Below are positions 35,528 through 44,777 of a DNA stretch of 64,000 nucleotides, piece after piece. The stretch spans positions 1 to 64,000 of the forward strand of contig JAXLQL010000032.1 of NCBI GenBank assembly GCA_046331625.1, given 5' to 3'. The translations under genes and the position numbers were made by a program. Origin of the DNA: JAXLQL01 sp046331625. Its GTDB lineage: Bacteria > Acidobacteriota > Terriglobia > Bryobacterales > Bryobacteraceae. Each line of letters starts with the position of its first letter. Position 1 is the first letter of the stretch. A model generated the notes under the pieces. The model was not told where the DNA came from. It made no database searches and saw nothing but the letters and a program-made list of their open reading frames with translations.

Positions 35528-36268
35528 ATGAGCGTCCATCGTTTCTTCGAACCCGACGCCGCCGCCGCGGCCGAGGCGTGCTCGCACCACATTCTGTCCT
35601 GTCTGGAGCAGGCGCTCGCCGGCCACGAGATCGCCACCATGGCGGTTTCCGGAGGCAACAGCCCCAAGCCGATCTTCGCGGCATTGGCCCGCGCCGATTT
35701 CGATTGGCGCCGTGTCCACCTCTTCTGGGCCGATGAGCGCTGCGTTCCTCCCCAGCATGAGGACAGCAACTACCGCATGGTGGATGAGAACTTCATCATC
35801 CCGGCTCGCTTTTCCCGCCGCAACGTCCATCGCGTCTACACTGAGCTCGGACCCGAGCGGGCCGCCGAACGCTACGCCGAGGATATCCGTCACCTGTTCG
35901 AGATCGGCGATGACGCCGTGCCCGCCTTTGACCTGCTCCACCTCGGCATGGGACCCGACGGCCACATCGCCAGCCTCTTCCCGGGCGACCCGCTCATCGA
36001 AGATCGCGACCGCATCACCGCCGCCACTTACGTCACCTCCAAACACCAATGGCGCGTCACCATCATGCCCGCAGTGATTCTGAACGCCAGGCATACCGTG
36101 GTGTACGCGCCAGGTGAGGACAAAGCCGCTGTCACCCGAGCCGTGTTCGAAGACGGTTTCGACGCCATGCGCATCCCCGCGCACATTCCCGCGCATCTGG
36201 CGCGCAGTGTGACCTGGTTCTCCGATCAGGCGTCGGCCCGGCAAGAGACTCTCTCCGAAGCCGGGTAG
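35528..36268 (+). CDS. pgl: 6-phosphogluconolactonase
   Basis: Hydrolyses 6-phosphogluconolactone, completing the step begun by Zwf. 246 residues. DevB/NagB-fold signatures: MAVSGGNSPKPIFAALA (phosphate loop), VHLFWADERCVPPQHEDSNY, LHLGMGPDGHIASLFPGDP and TIMPAVILNARHTV. Third gene of the operon, start 13 bp after opcA. A repeat cluster follows. Confidence 0.95.
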   Translation: MSVHRFFEPDAAAAAEACSHHILSCLEQALAGHEIATMAVSGGNSPKPIFAALARADFDWRRVHLFWADERCVPPQHEDSNYRMVDENFIIPARFSRRNVHRVYTELGPERAAERYAEDIRHLFEIGDDAVPAFDLLHLGMGPDGHIASLFPGDPLIEDRDRITAATYVTSKHQWRVTIMPAVILNARHTVVYAPGEDKAAVTRAVFEDGFDAMRIPAHIPAHLARSVTWFSDQASARQETLSEAG

Positions 36269-36273
36269 AACCG

Positions 36274-36545
36274 TGTGGGGCAGGCTTTCAGCCAGCGCGG
36301 GACTTTCAGTCCCGCTGTCCGGCAGCGCGTCGAGTTTCATGCTCTTCGCCTGCAAACACGCCGATTCTTGACACCCGCGCCGACCATTCCGTGTTTTAGC
36401 CAGCGCGGGCCTTTCAGTCCCGCTGTCCGGCAGCGCAGCGAGTTTCATGCCCCTTCGCCTGCAAACACGCCGTTCTTGACACCCGCGCCGGCCATTCCGT
36501 GTAGGGCGGGCTTTCAGCCAGCGCGGGACTTTCAGTCCCGCTGCC
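36274..36545. repeat. cluster of three REP-like palindromes with a 110-bp direct repeat
   Basis: Copies of the paired palindrome begin at about 36274, 36397 and 36501, each carrying GCGGG.CTTTCAGTCCCGC. Between them the sequence from CAGCGC to TTCCGTGT (about 36320-36396) is repeated at about 36429-36505 with few changes, so the element plus spacer has been duplicated in tandem. The cluster fills the gap between pgl and the convergent gene. Confidence 0.85.
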
Positions 36546-36637
36546 GGACCTCCGCGCCAAATCTCCTTCAGCGCCAACCAAACACAAGGAGCGAGTGAGG
36601 CGACCTGGCCACCCCACCCGCTCCCTTCAGGCACGAC

Positions 36638-37654
36638 CTACCGCCGATGTCCGCCCCGGAATCCGCCGCCAAAGCCACCGTAGTAGCGCGGACCCGAGAA
36701 GTAATAGAAGCTCGGTCCCCAGCCATAGTAGTAGGGCGAGTAGTAGGGATAGCCACCCCAATAACCACCCCACAGACTCGGCGCCGGAGCCCGTTGCGAC
36801 ACGCGCGGCTGCAGCCTGCGCTGCTCATAGTCGCCTTGGCGCACCGCTTGGAACGCATGGCTCGACCGTTCTGTGTTGATCGACACCGGTTCGAGCAGCC
36901 GGAACGTGAGCGCCGTCTCCGGGAACACTTCCGTCGCTCGCCCGCGAGTTGCCAGCACGCCAATCGTAGACGCCGCCGCTCCCGCGATTGCGCCCATTCC
37001 CGCGCCGAACCCACCCGCTGCCGCTGCGCCGATCGCCGCTCCGGCACCCGTGGTGGTGCCGATCGCGGTTGCGTCCCGGCCCTTCGAGGTCCCCGCGGAC
37101 ATATCGATCAGTTGCGTCCGGACCGGCAGTTGCCGCCCGTCGGCGAGCGTGAGCTCAGTCAGCTCGAGGCCGAGCCGCGAGGTCCCTTTGACCTTGCCGC
37201 CCTTGTCCACTTCGGTCACGCGGCCGCCGGCGTTTTGTCCGCGCCGCGCCACTACGAAGCCGTCGCCGATGACGGGCTGTGCCAAAGTGGCGGTATAGAC
37301 GTCGCCGGCTTGATTGTGATTGCTCGACAGCGGCTCGTTGACGCGGATCACGATCCAGGTGCCGGCCGGGAGCTCAATGCGTGAAGGCACCAGCATCCGG
37401 TCATCGCGGTCTCGCTCGCGCGGCGCACGGTCGCGATCCCGATCACGGTCCCTGTCCCGATCGCGGACATCGCGGTCCTGATCCTGATCCTCGCTGGCCG
37501 ATGTCGGCTCCGCCGCCGGACGCGGTTCGTCGAATCGGCGCCACCCGCCGGATGATTTCTGGTCCGCTGGTTCTGCTTGCTGTGCCTGGGCCATGATGGG
37601 GGCCGTGCCGAGGCACGCAAGCAGCACGACCGCCAGATTCCTGTTGACTCGCAT
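36638..37654 (-). CDS. secreted protein with Arg-Asp repeat segment and glycine-rich region
   Basis: 338 residues from ATG 37654. Signal peptide MRVNRNLAVVLLACLGTAPI ending at MAQAQ. Residues about 56-85 are almost pure Asp-Arg alternation. A beta-rich domain follows (PAGTWIVIRVNEPLSSNHNQ, FVVARRGQNAGGRVTEVDKG), then a glycine/alanine membrane-like stretch (TTTGAGAAIGAAAAGGFGAG) and a Tyr/Gly-rich tail. This layout recalls Acidobacteriota proteins of unknown function with a glycine-zipper-like segment. Likely periplasmic or outer membrane; role unknown. Confidence 0.7.
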   Translation of the reverse strand: MRVNRNLAVVLLACLGTAPIMAQAQQAEPADQKSSGGWRRFDEPRPAAEPTSASEDQDQDRDVRDRDRDRDRDRDRAPRERDRDDRMLVPSRIELPAGTWIVIRVNEPLSSNHNQAGDVYTATLAQPVIGDGFVVARRGQNAGGRVTEVDKGGKVKGTSRLGLELTELTLADGRQLPVRTQLIDMSAGTSKGRDATAIGTTTGAGAAIGAAAAGGFGAGMGAIAGAAASTIGVLATRGRATEVFPETALTFRLLEPVSINTERSSHAFQAVRQGDYEQRRLQPRVSQRAPAPSLWGGYWGGYPYYSPYYYGWGPSFYYFSGPRYYGGFGGGFRGGHRR

Positions 37655-37838
37655 AGTGACTTTCTCCTGCACTTACTGGGAAAGCACGCCGGTTGCCAGC
37701 GTCAAGTGATTGATTCCTCAGTGGTTGAGGATTCCGTGCCTGGCCGCGCTCCACCATGCTGGTGGTTTTCGGCCACGAACCTCGAGAGGAATCGGCTCCG
37801 GCCGGCACTTTATTGATGAGGGGACAACTATCGAACCC

Positions 37839-39002
37839 ATGCTCGCCGCTGCCGCTCTCACCAAAGACGAAGAGATCTCCTGGCTCGCCCTGTTGCTCGT
37901 GTCGGGGCTCGGGCCCCGCCGGTCCGTCCCGCTCGTTCGCCAGTTCGGGTCGATCCAGAGCATCTTCCGCGCCTCTACCGGCGATCTCCTCGCCGCCGGA
38001 ATTCCCGGCTCCGCCGCCCAGTCCATCGCCTCCGGCTGTACCTTCGAAGACGCACTCGACCAACGGTCTCTCATGGACCGTTGCGGCGCAGTCTTGATCC
38101 CCGTGCAGGATCCCCGCTATCCCGCGGCACTGAAAGAGATCTTTGACCCTCCCTTGGTCCTCTTCGCTCGTGGGCGCACGGAATTACTACAGAAATCATC
38201 TATAGCCGTGGTAGGAACCCGCCGGCCTTCCCCCTATGGGATCGCCGCCACCGAACGGCTCTCAAAAGACCTTGCATCCAAGGGGCTTGTCATTACCAGC
38301 GGTATGGCTCGTGGAATCGACACTGCCGCCCACAAGGCAGCCTTGGCTGTCGCCGGCGAGACCATCGCAGTGTTTGGCTCAGGGGTGGACCACATCTATC
38401 CGGCCGAGAACCGCAAACTCTCCGAAGAGATCTCCACCAAAGGTCTACTCCTGTCAGAGTTCCCCATGGGAAACCCCGGTCATCCTCAGAACTTCCCGAT
38501 TCGAAACCGGATCATCAGCGGGCTGAGCGTCGGCGTCCTGATCGTCGAAGGCGCGCAATACAGCGGATCCGCCATCACCGCCACCATGGCCATGGAACAG
38601 GGCAGGGAAGTCTTCGCCGTCCCCGGCAACATTACATCGAAGATGAGTTGGGCTCCCAATCTCCTCATCAAACAAGGAGCCAAGCTTGTCCAAGACGCGG
38701 AAGACGTGCTGGCCGAGCTGAGTCCGGAAGTGCGCCGCAAGCTGACTACGCCGAAGACCGAAGAGGCCGGCAACGAGTCGGCCGAGATCGAACGCGCGCT
38801 CGGTCCCAAGGCTCCGCTCGCGTCCGAAATCCTCAAGGAACTGCGCGTGGAAGAGGCGACCCAAGCCGACGAACTCCTCGATCGTCTCTCGTTCTGGCCG
38901 CCCTCCGAGATCGTCGCCACACTCTTCGAGATGCAGTTGCTCGGGCTCGTCAGACAGCTTCCCGGAAGGCGGTACGTTAAAGAATGGCATAAAACTACAT
39001 GA
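37839..39002 (+). CDS. dprA: DNA-processing protein DprA
   Basis: Binds incoming single-stranded DNA and loads RecA during transformation. 387 residues from MLAAAALTKDEE; the open frame upstream lacks conservation. Rossmann-fold core: SSIAVVGTRRPSPYGIAATE, VITSGMARGIDTAAHKAAL, VFGSGVDHIYPAENRKL, FPIRNRIISGLS and EGAQYSGSAITATMAMEQGR. The C-terminal winged-helix-like part is also present. No other competence gene is nearby; topA follows, a common dprA-topA order. Confidence 0.95.
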   Translation: MLAAAALTKDEEISWLALLLVSGLGPRRSVPLVRQFGSIQSIFRASTGDLLAAGIPGSAAQSIASGCTFEDALDQRSLMDRCGAVLIPVQDPRYPAALKEIFDPPLVLFARGRTELLQKSSIAVVGTRRPSPYGIAATERLSKDLASKGLVITSGMARGIDTAAHKAALAVAGETIAVFGSGVDHIYPAENRKLSEEISTKGLLLSEFPMGNPGHPQNFPIRNRIISGLSVGVLIVEGAQYSGSAITATMAMEQGREVFAVPGNITSKMSWAPNLLIKQGAKLVQDAEDVLAELSPEVRRKLTTPKTEEAGNESAEIERALGPKAPLASEILKELRVEEATQADELLDRLSFWPPSEIVATLFEMQLLGLVRQLPGRRYVKEWHKTT

Positions 39003-39067
39003 ATAGAAATATGGGCGTTGAATCCATCCCATCCGGCAGTGCATCTGAATCAGCGGGACTGCGGAAT

Positions 39068-39079
39068 TTGAATATTCAA
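39068..39079. promoter_or_regulatory. AT-rich palindrome upstream of topA
   Basis: TTGAATATTCAA is a perfect 12-bp palindrome in the 282-bp gap between dprA and topA, inside an AT-rich island that also holds TTTTACACTT. It could be an operator or part of the topA promoter. The rest of the gap shows no gene. Confidence 0.35.
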
Positions 39080-39284
39080 TGGTTTCAATGTTTTACACTT
39101 GCTGCGGGTACCTTTCCGATTGACGCGGAAGCCCTTGCCATAGCACAATGGGGCCGTCCCCCCGCCCCGGGTGATCGGCCGCAGGGTCAGGTCGCAGCAC
39201 CGGAAACCTGCTAAAGTGGGGGAGTCTGGCCGCTGGCCGGACCCATCCTTTTTAATACTCACAGATCAGGACTCATTCGAACTC

Positions 39285-41750
39285 ATGGCCAAGTCTCTCG
39301 TCATCGTCGAGTCTCCGGCGAAGTCGAAAACCATCGGCAAGTACCTCGGCAAGCAGTTTGTCGTCAAGGCGTCGCTCGGCCACATCAAGGACCTCCCCAA
39401 GAAGGACCTCGCCGTCGACGTCGAAGGCAACTTCACGCCCACCTACGAAGTCATTGAAGGAAAAAAGAAGCTCATCCAGGAGCTGAAACAAGCGGCCAAG
39501 GAAGCCGACGCCGTCTACCTCGCGGCTGACCCGGATCGCGAAGGCGAAGCCATCTGCTACCACCTCTGGGAAGAACTGAAGCCCAAGAACGGCGACAAAC
39601 CGCAAGTCTGGCGCGTGATGTTCAACGAGATCACGGCCACTGCCGTGAAGAAAGCTTTCGACAAGCCGCTCTCGGTGAACACCAATCTCGTGGACGCGCA
39701 GCAAGCACGCCGCGTGCTTGACCGGTTGGTGGGCTACAAGATTTCCCCTCTGCTCTGGGACAAGGTACGCCGCGGACTCTCGGCGGGCCGCGTTCAGACC
39801 GTCGCGCTCCGCTTGATCGTTGACCGCGAGCGCGAGATCCGCGCCTTCCTCAAGCAGGAATACTGGACTATCGACGTCAGCCTCGGTGCGCAAAAGCCGC
39901 CCGTGCTCAAAGCGCGTTTGGCGAAGAGCGCGGCCGCAGGCGCCGAGTTCGCCAATGTCGAGATCTCGAGCGAGGGTGCGGCGCAGTCCATCGTTACCGC
40001 GCTCGATGGCGCCAACTACGAAGTCACCTCCGTCAACACCCGCGAGAAGAAGCGAAACCCCGTTCCGCCGTTCATCACGTCTACGCTCCAGCAGGAAGCT
40101 GCCCGCAAGCTCCGCTTCAGCGTCAAGCGCACCATGGCGCTGGCCCAGCGGCTCTACGAAGGCGTCGAGCTCGGCGACCAGGGGCTGGTCGGCCTCATCA
40201 CCTACATGCGTACCGACTCGGTTCGCGTCTCGAATGAGGCGCTCGCCGAAGTGCGCGAGATGATCCCCCAGCGGTTTGGTCCCGCGTACCTACCCGCGCA
40301 GCCGAATTTCTACAAAGGTAAGAAAGACGCCCAGGATGCCCACGAGGCCATCCGCCCAACATCCGTCTTAAATACTCCAGAAGTAGTAGAAAAGTTCCTG
40401 CCCGAAGACGAACTCAAGCTCTACCGCCTCATCTGGACCCGCTTCGTCGCTTGTCAGATGGCTCCCGCCGTCTTTGACCAGACCACCATCGAAGTCACCA
40501 CCAAGGGCTCCAATGGCGTCGACTATCTGTTCCGCGCCACCGGTTCGGTCCCCAAGTTCGATGGTTTCCTTGCCGTCTACCAGGAAGGCAAAGACCAGAA
40601 GGACGAGGATGACGACGAACTCAAGCACAAGCTTCCCCTCGTCACAAAAGGGGAGTCGCTCAAGTTCCGCGCCATCGAGCCTGAGCAGCACTTCACTGAG
40701 CCGCCTCCGCGTTTCACCGAAGCGAGCTTGGTAAAGGAGCTCGAAGCCGACGGCGTCGGCCGGCCGTCCACCTACGCATCGATCCTTTCCACCATCCAAG
40801 ACCGCGGCTACGTGAAGAAGGAAGGCGGCAAGTTCAGCCCCACGGAGCTCGGCTTCGTGGTCACCGACCAGCTCGTCAAGAACTTCGACGATATCTTCGA
40901 CGTGCGCTACACCGCGCGCATGGAGCAGGAGCTCGACGAAATCGAAGACGGCAAGATCGATTGGCGGGCGGCCATGGGCGAGTTCTACGACAAGTTCAAG
41001 GTCGACCTCGAGCGCGCCGAGTCCGAAATGGAGGACTTGAAGCGGATCGAGAAGCCCACCGACATCGTCTGCGACAAGTGCGGCAAGCCGATGGTGCTGC
41101 GGTGGGGCAAGCACGGGTGGTTCGTGGCCTGCTCCGGGTATCCCGAATGCACCAACACGCGCGAGCCATCTCCGGACATGGTGGAAGGCGATGGGGCCGT
41201 CGAAGTCGCCGAGCAGGACGCCGAAGAGTACTGCGAGAATTGCGGCCGCACCATGGTGCTCAAGAAGGGCCGCTTCGGCACCTTCTGGGCTTGCTCGGGC
41301 TACCCCGATTGCAAGACGACGAAGCCGATCGGCGGCGAGCAACGCAAAGACGTTCCGCTCGACGAGAAGTGTCCGCAGTGCGAGTCGAACTTGGTGATGA
41401 AGTACGGGCGGTTTGGTGAGTTCACCGCCTGCAGCAACTATCCCAAGTGCAAGTACGTCAAGCAGAAGCTCGTGGGGGTTACCTGCCCGAGCTGCGGCGA
41501 AGGCGACATCATCGAGCGCCGCTCCAAGCGCGGTAAGACATTCTTCGGATGCAATCGATACCCCAAGTGCGATTTCGTCGCGTGGGGCAAGCCGATCGCC
41601 GAGAAGTGTCCCAACTGCGGCGGCGCCTACCTGATCGAGAAATATCTGAAATCCGGGGCCTGGGCCCAATGTCCGAACGGTGAGTGTAAGTTCAAACGCG
41701 AATTGCAGACCGCAGCTCCCGCCGAGGAGCCCGCTACCGCCTCCGCCTGA
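39285..41750 (+). CDS. topA: DNA topoisomerase I
   Basis: Type IA topoisomerase that relaxes negative supercoils. 821 residues from MAKSLVIVESPAKSKTIGKY (Toprim start); longer frames upstream are rejected. AADPDREGEAICYHL completes the Toprim metal site; the active-site Tyr is in GLVGLITYMRTDSVRVS. The C-terminus carries five Cys4 zinc ribbons, starting near residues 599, 641, 684, 724 and 765, for example CENCGRTMVLKKGRFG and CPQCESNLVMKYGRFG. It ends with the acidic/Ala tail AAPAEEPATASA. Preceded by dprA. Confidence 0.96.
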   Translation: MAKSLVIVESPAKSKTIGKYLGKQFVVKASLGHIKDLPKKDLAVDVEGNFTPTYEVIEGKKKLIQELKQAAKEADAVYLAADPDREGEAICYHLWEELKPKNGDKPQVWRVMFNEITATAVKKAFDKPLSVNTNLVDAQQARRVLDRLVGYKISPLLWDKVRRGLSAGRVQTVALRLIVDREREIRAFLKQEYWTIDVSLGAQKPPVLKARLAKSAAAGAEFANVEISSEGAAQSIVTALDGANYEVTSVNTREKKRNPVPPFITSTLQQEAARKLRFSVKRTMALAQRLYEGVELGDQGLVGLITYMRTDSVRVSNEALAEVREMIPQRFGPAYLPAQPNFYKGKKDAQDAHEAIRPTSVLNTPEVVEKFLPEDELKLYRLIWTRFVACQMAPAVFDQTTIEVTTKGSNGVDYLFRATGSVPKFDGFLAVYQEGKDQKDEDDDELKHKLPLVTKGESLKFRAIEPEQHFTEPPPRFTEASLVKELEADGVGRPSTYASILSTIQDRGYVKKEGGKFSPTELGFVVTDQLVKNFDDIFDVRYTARMEQELDEIEDGKIDWRAAMGEFYDKFKVDLERAESEMEDLKRIEKPTDIVCDKCGKPMVLRWGKHGWFVACSGYPECTNTREPSPDMVEGDGAVEVAEQDAEEYCENCGRTMVLKKGRFGTFWACSGYPDCKTTKPIGGEQRKDVPLDEKCPQCESNLVMKYGRFGEFTACSNYPKCKYVKQKLVGVTCPSCGEGDIIERRSKRGKTFFGCNRYPKCDFVAWGKPIAEKCPNCGGAYLIEKYLKSGAWAQCPNGECKFKRELQTAAPAEEPATASA

Positions 41751-41783
41751 CGCCGGTCTCGCACTGAAGCTGCGCTTCCGCCC

Positions 41784-42125
41784 TGTGGGGTCGGCTTCAG
41801 CTTTCGCGGGACTTTGGTCCCGCGGTTCGCCGGCGCTGCATCTGAACCTCAAACCGCTCCCTCACGGTCACGGCTCGGTGGCGAGTCTAGGAGTCTCAAA
41901 TGTCTGGATCGGTGGGCCGCCGCATGCGATGCGGTCCCGCTACCGAGTTGGGCCTGGCCTTCCGTGTAGGGCGGGCTTTAGCCAGCGCGGGACTTTAGTC
42001 CCGCCTCCGGAGGCAGGGAGCAACTCGAGTCGACGGTGGCCCCGCGAACGATTCCGCACACTCGGACTCCGAGCGGACAGAAGCTGGACTGAAGTCCAGC
42101 GCAGGCTAAAGCCTGCCCCACACGG
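41784..42125. repeat. three REP-like palindrome copies between topA and the glucosidase
   Basis: Copies at 41784-41825 (GCGGGACTTTGGTCCCGC), 41963-42004 (GCGGGACTTTAGTCCCGC) and 42084-42125, the last in reverse order (CTGGACTGAAGTCCAG then GCAGGCTAAAGCCTGC). The last ends 15 bp before the start codon at 42141, so it lies in the 5' leader of the glucosidase gene. Confidence 0.85.
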
Positions 42126-42140
42126 CCATCGGAGGTCCCT

Positions 42141-44747
42141 ATGAACGCCGAACGCCAACGCCTCGACGAAGCCACCCGTAAACTCCGCCACTGGCGCCGC
42201 TGGGGACCCTACCTCTCCGACCGCGCCTGGGGCACCGTCCGCGAAGACTACAGCCCCTTCGGCACGGCCTGGGACTTCCTCCCCTTCGAGCACGCCCACC
42301 TGAAAGCCTACCGCTGGGGCGAAGACGGCATCGCGGGCATCTGCGACAATCACCAGCGAATTTGTTTCGCCCTCGCCATGTGGAACGGCCGCGATCCCAT
42401 CCTCAAAGAGCGCCTCTTCGGGCTCGACGGCAACACCGGCAACCACGGCGAAGACGTCAAGGAGCTCTACTACTACCTCGACTCCACTCCCACGCACTCC
42501 TACATGAAGTGCCTCTACAAGTACCCGCAGGCCGAGTTCCCCTACGCGTGGCTGGTCGAAGAGAACAATCGCCGCAACCGGCACGATCCCGAGTTCGAAC
42601 TAATCGACACCGGCATCTTCGATAATGACCGCTACTTCGACATCTTCGTCGAGTACGCCAAAGCCGGACCCGACGACATCCTCGCCCGCATCACCATCCA
42701 CAACCGTGGACCCGAGTCCGCGCTCCTGCACCTGTTGCCGACGGTCTGGTTCCGCAACACTTGGTCGTGGAACGGCGACAAGAGCAAGCCGGAAATGCGC
42801 CTGGCCGAGCCGGATGTGGTCACGCTCGATCATCCCGCGGCGGGCAGCTTTCGTTTCTGGTCGGAAGGCGCCCCGCGGTGGCTGTTCACCGACAACGAGA
42901 TGAACACGCGCCGCCTGTATTCCTATGACAGCAACGGCGGCCATTACAAAGACGCGTTTCATCGCTACATAGTGGATGCCGAGCATGACGCCGTGCGCGC
43001 CGACAATCGCGGCACCAAAGCCTGCGCGTGGTACTCGCTCTACTTCGAGCCCGGCGCATCGCGAACGATTCGCTTGCGCCTTACCGACAGTCACGACCCC
43101 GTCGACTTCGAGCAAGTTTTCGAAGACCGCATCGCTGAAGCTGACACCTTTTACAGCTTTGCCTCGCATGACCTTTCCGAAGACGCGCGCCGCGTCCAGC
43201 GCCAGGCTTTTGCCGGACTCCTGTGGTCCAAGCAGTTCTACAACTACGTCATCGAAGAGTGGCTGCAAGGCGACTCCGTCCAGCCCAAGCCTCCGGCCGA
43301 GCGGCTCATCGGACGCAACGCCGAGTGGCCCCACCTCTACGCTGAAGACGTCCTCTCGATGCCCGACAAGTGGGAATATCCGTGGTTCGCCGCCTGGGAC
43401 GCCGCCTTTCACATGATCCCCATGGCTGTTGTGGATCCCGACTGGGCCAAGCGCGAGTTGAGCCGTTTCCTTCGCGAATGGTACATGCATCCGAACGGGC
43501 AGATTCCGGCCTACGAGTGGGCCTTCTCCGATGTGAATCCGCCCGTGCATGCCTGGGCCGCGTGGCGCGTGTTCAAGATCGACGGGAAGATGTCGGGCCA
43601 GCCCGACTGGGATTTTCTGGAAAGCGTCTTCCACAAGCTGCTGATGAACTTCACCTGGTGGGTCAACCGCAAAGACGCCGCGGGCGACAACATCTTCGAA
43701 GGCGGCTTCCTCGGCCTCGACAACATAGGTGTCTTCGATCGATCGAAGCCCTTGCCCACCGGTGGCTTCATCGAGCAATCCGACGGCACCAGTTGGATGG
43801 CGATGTACTGCCTCAACATGCTGCGCATCGCGCTCGAACTCTCGCAGAAGAATCCGGTATACGAAGACATCGCCAGCAAGTTCTTCGAACATTTCCTCTT
43901 CATCTCGTCAGCGATGAATTCGGTGGGCGGCAAAGGCCTGTGGGACGACGCCGACGGCTTCTTCTATGACCGCCTGCGATTTCCCGATGGCCGCTCGGAG
44001 TTCCTCAAGGTTCGCTCGATGGTGGGCCTGATTCCGCTCTTCGCCGTCGACACCATCGAGCAGGAAGCGCTCGAAAAGCTCCCCGGATTCCGCAAGCGAA
44101 TGGAATGGTTCGTCGCCAATCGCCCCGACCTCTGCGCCAACATCCACTCGATCACCAGCGGCGGCATGGCGGACCGCCGCTTGATGGCTGTGTGTCCGGT
44201 GGAACGCTTGGGACCGCTGCTTGCCCGCATGCTCGACGAAGCCGAGTTCCTCTCTCCCTACGGCATTCGATCGCTTTCTCGCCATCATCGTGAGAACCCC
44301 TACGTCTTCCGCCAGAACGGCAGCGAGTGGCGGGTCGACTATCAGCCGGCGGAGTCCACCACCGGCTTGTTCGGCGGCAATTCCAACTGGCGCGGTCCGA
44401 TCTGGTTCCCAGTGAACTATCTCATCATCGAGTCGCTTCAGAAGTTCCATCACTACTTCGGCGCCGAGTTCGAGGTGGAGTTCCCGAGCGGCTCCGGCCA
44501 CAAGCTCACGCTCGGTGAAGTGGCTGCCGAACTCTCGCGGCGTCTCTCCCGCATTTTCCTTCGCCAGGATTCCGGTGAGCGCGCCGTGTTCGGCACGAGC
44601 CGCAAGGTGCAAGACGATCCGCACTTCCGTGACTTGGTGCTGTTCTACGAGTACTTCCATGGCGACACGGGCGCGGGATTGGGCGCATCGCACCAGACGG
44701 GCTGGACAGCGCTGGTCGCGAAGCTTCTGCAGCAGAGCGGGGAGTAG
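42141..44747 (+). CDS. glucosidase / glycoside hydrolase family 63-type
   Basis: 868 residues, no signal peptide, so likely cytoplasmic. Segments: WGPYLSDRAWGTVREDYSPF, ELYYYLDSTPTHSYMKCLYK, LLWSKQFYNYVIEEWLQGD, WEYPWFAAWDAAFHMIPMAV (catalytic region of GH63-type (alpha/alpha)6 barrels), QIPAYEWAFSDVNPPVHAWA and a final NWRGPIWFPVNYLIIE. Related enzymes hydrolyse mannosylglycerate, glucosylglycerate or alpha-glucosides; the exact substrate is not evident. It is followed 30 bp later by the Uma2 array. Confidence 0.88.
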   Translation: MNAERQRLDEATRKLRHWRRWGPYLSDRAWGTVREDYSPFGTAWDFLPFEHAHLKAYRWGEDGIAGICDNHQRICFALAMWNGRDPILKERLFGLDGNTGNHGEDVKELYYYLDSTPTHSYMKCLYKYPQAEFPYAWLVEENNRRNRHDPEFELIDTGIFDNDRYFDIFVEYAKAGPDDILARITIHNRGPESALLHLLPTVWFRNTWSWNGDKSKPEMRLAEPDVVTLDHPAAGSFRFWSEGAPRWLFTDNEMNTRRLYSYDSNGGHYKDAFHRYIVDAEHDAVRADNRGTKACAWYSLYFEPGASRTIRLRLTDSHDPVDFEQVFEDRIAEADTFYSFASHDLSEDARRVQRQAFAGLLWSKQFYNYVIEEWLQGDSVQPKPPAERLIGRNAEWPHLYAEDVLSMPDKWEYPWFAAWDAAFHMIPMAVVDPDWAKRELSRFLREWYMHPNGQIPAYEWAFSDVNPPVHAWAAWRVFKIDGKMSGQPDWDFLESVFHKLLMNFTWWVNRKDAAGDNIFEGGFLGLDNIGVFDRSKPLPTGGFIEQSDGTSWMAMYCLNMLRIALELSQKNPVYEDIASKFFEHFLFISSAMNSVGGKGLWDDADGFFYDRLRFPDGRSEFLKVRSMVGLIPLFAVDTIEQEALEKLPGFRKRMEWFVANRPDLCANIHSITSGGMADRRLMAVCPVERLGPLLARMLDEAEFLSPYGIRSLSRHHRENPYVFRQNGSEWRVDYQPAESTTGLFGGNSNWRGPIWFPVNYLIIESLQKFHHYFGAEFEVEFPSGSGHKLTLGEVAAELSRRLSRIFLRQDSGERAVFGTSRKVQDDPHFRDLVLFYEYFHGDTGAGLGASHQTGWTALVAKLLQQSGE

Positions 44748-44777
44748 CGTGGAGTAGAATCGAGACAGGAGATCGCC

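Noticed and set aside
40368..41852. 494-codon minus-strand frame across topA
   Set aside because: Antisense of the zinc-ribbon part of TopA, giving Leu/Val/Gly-rich sequence without motifs.
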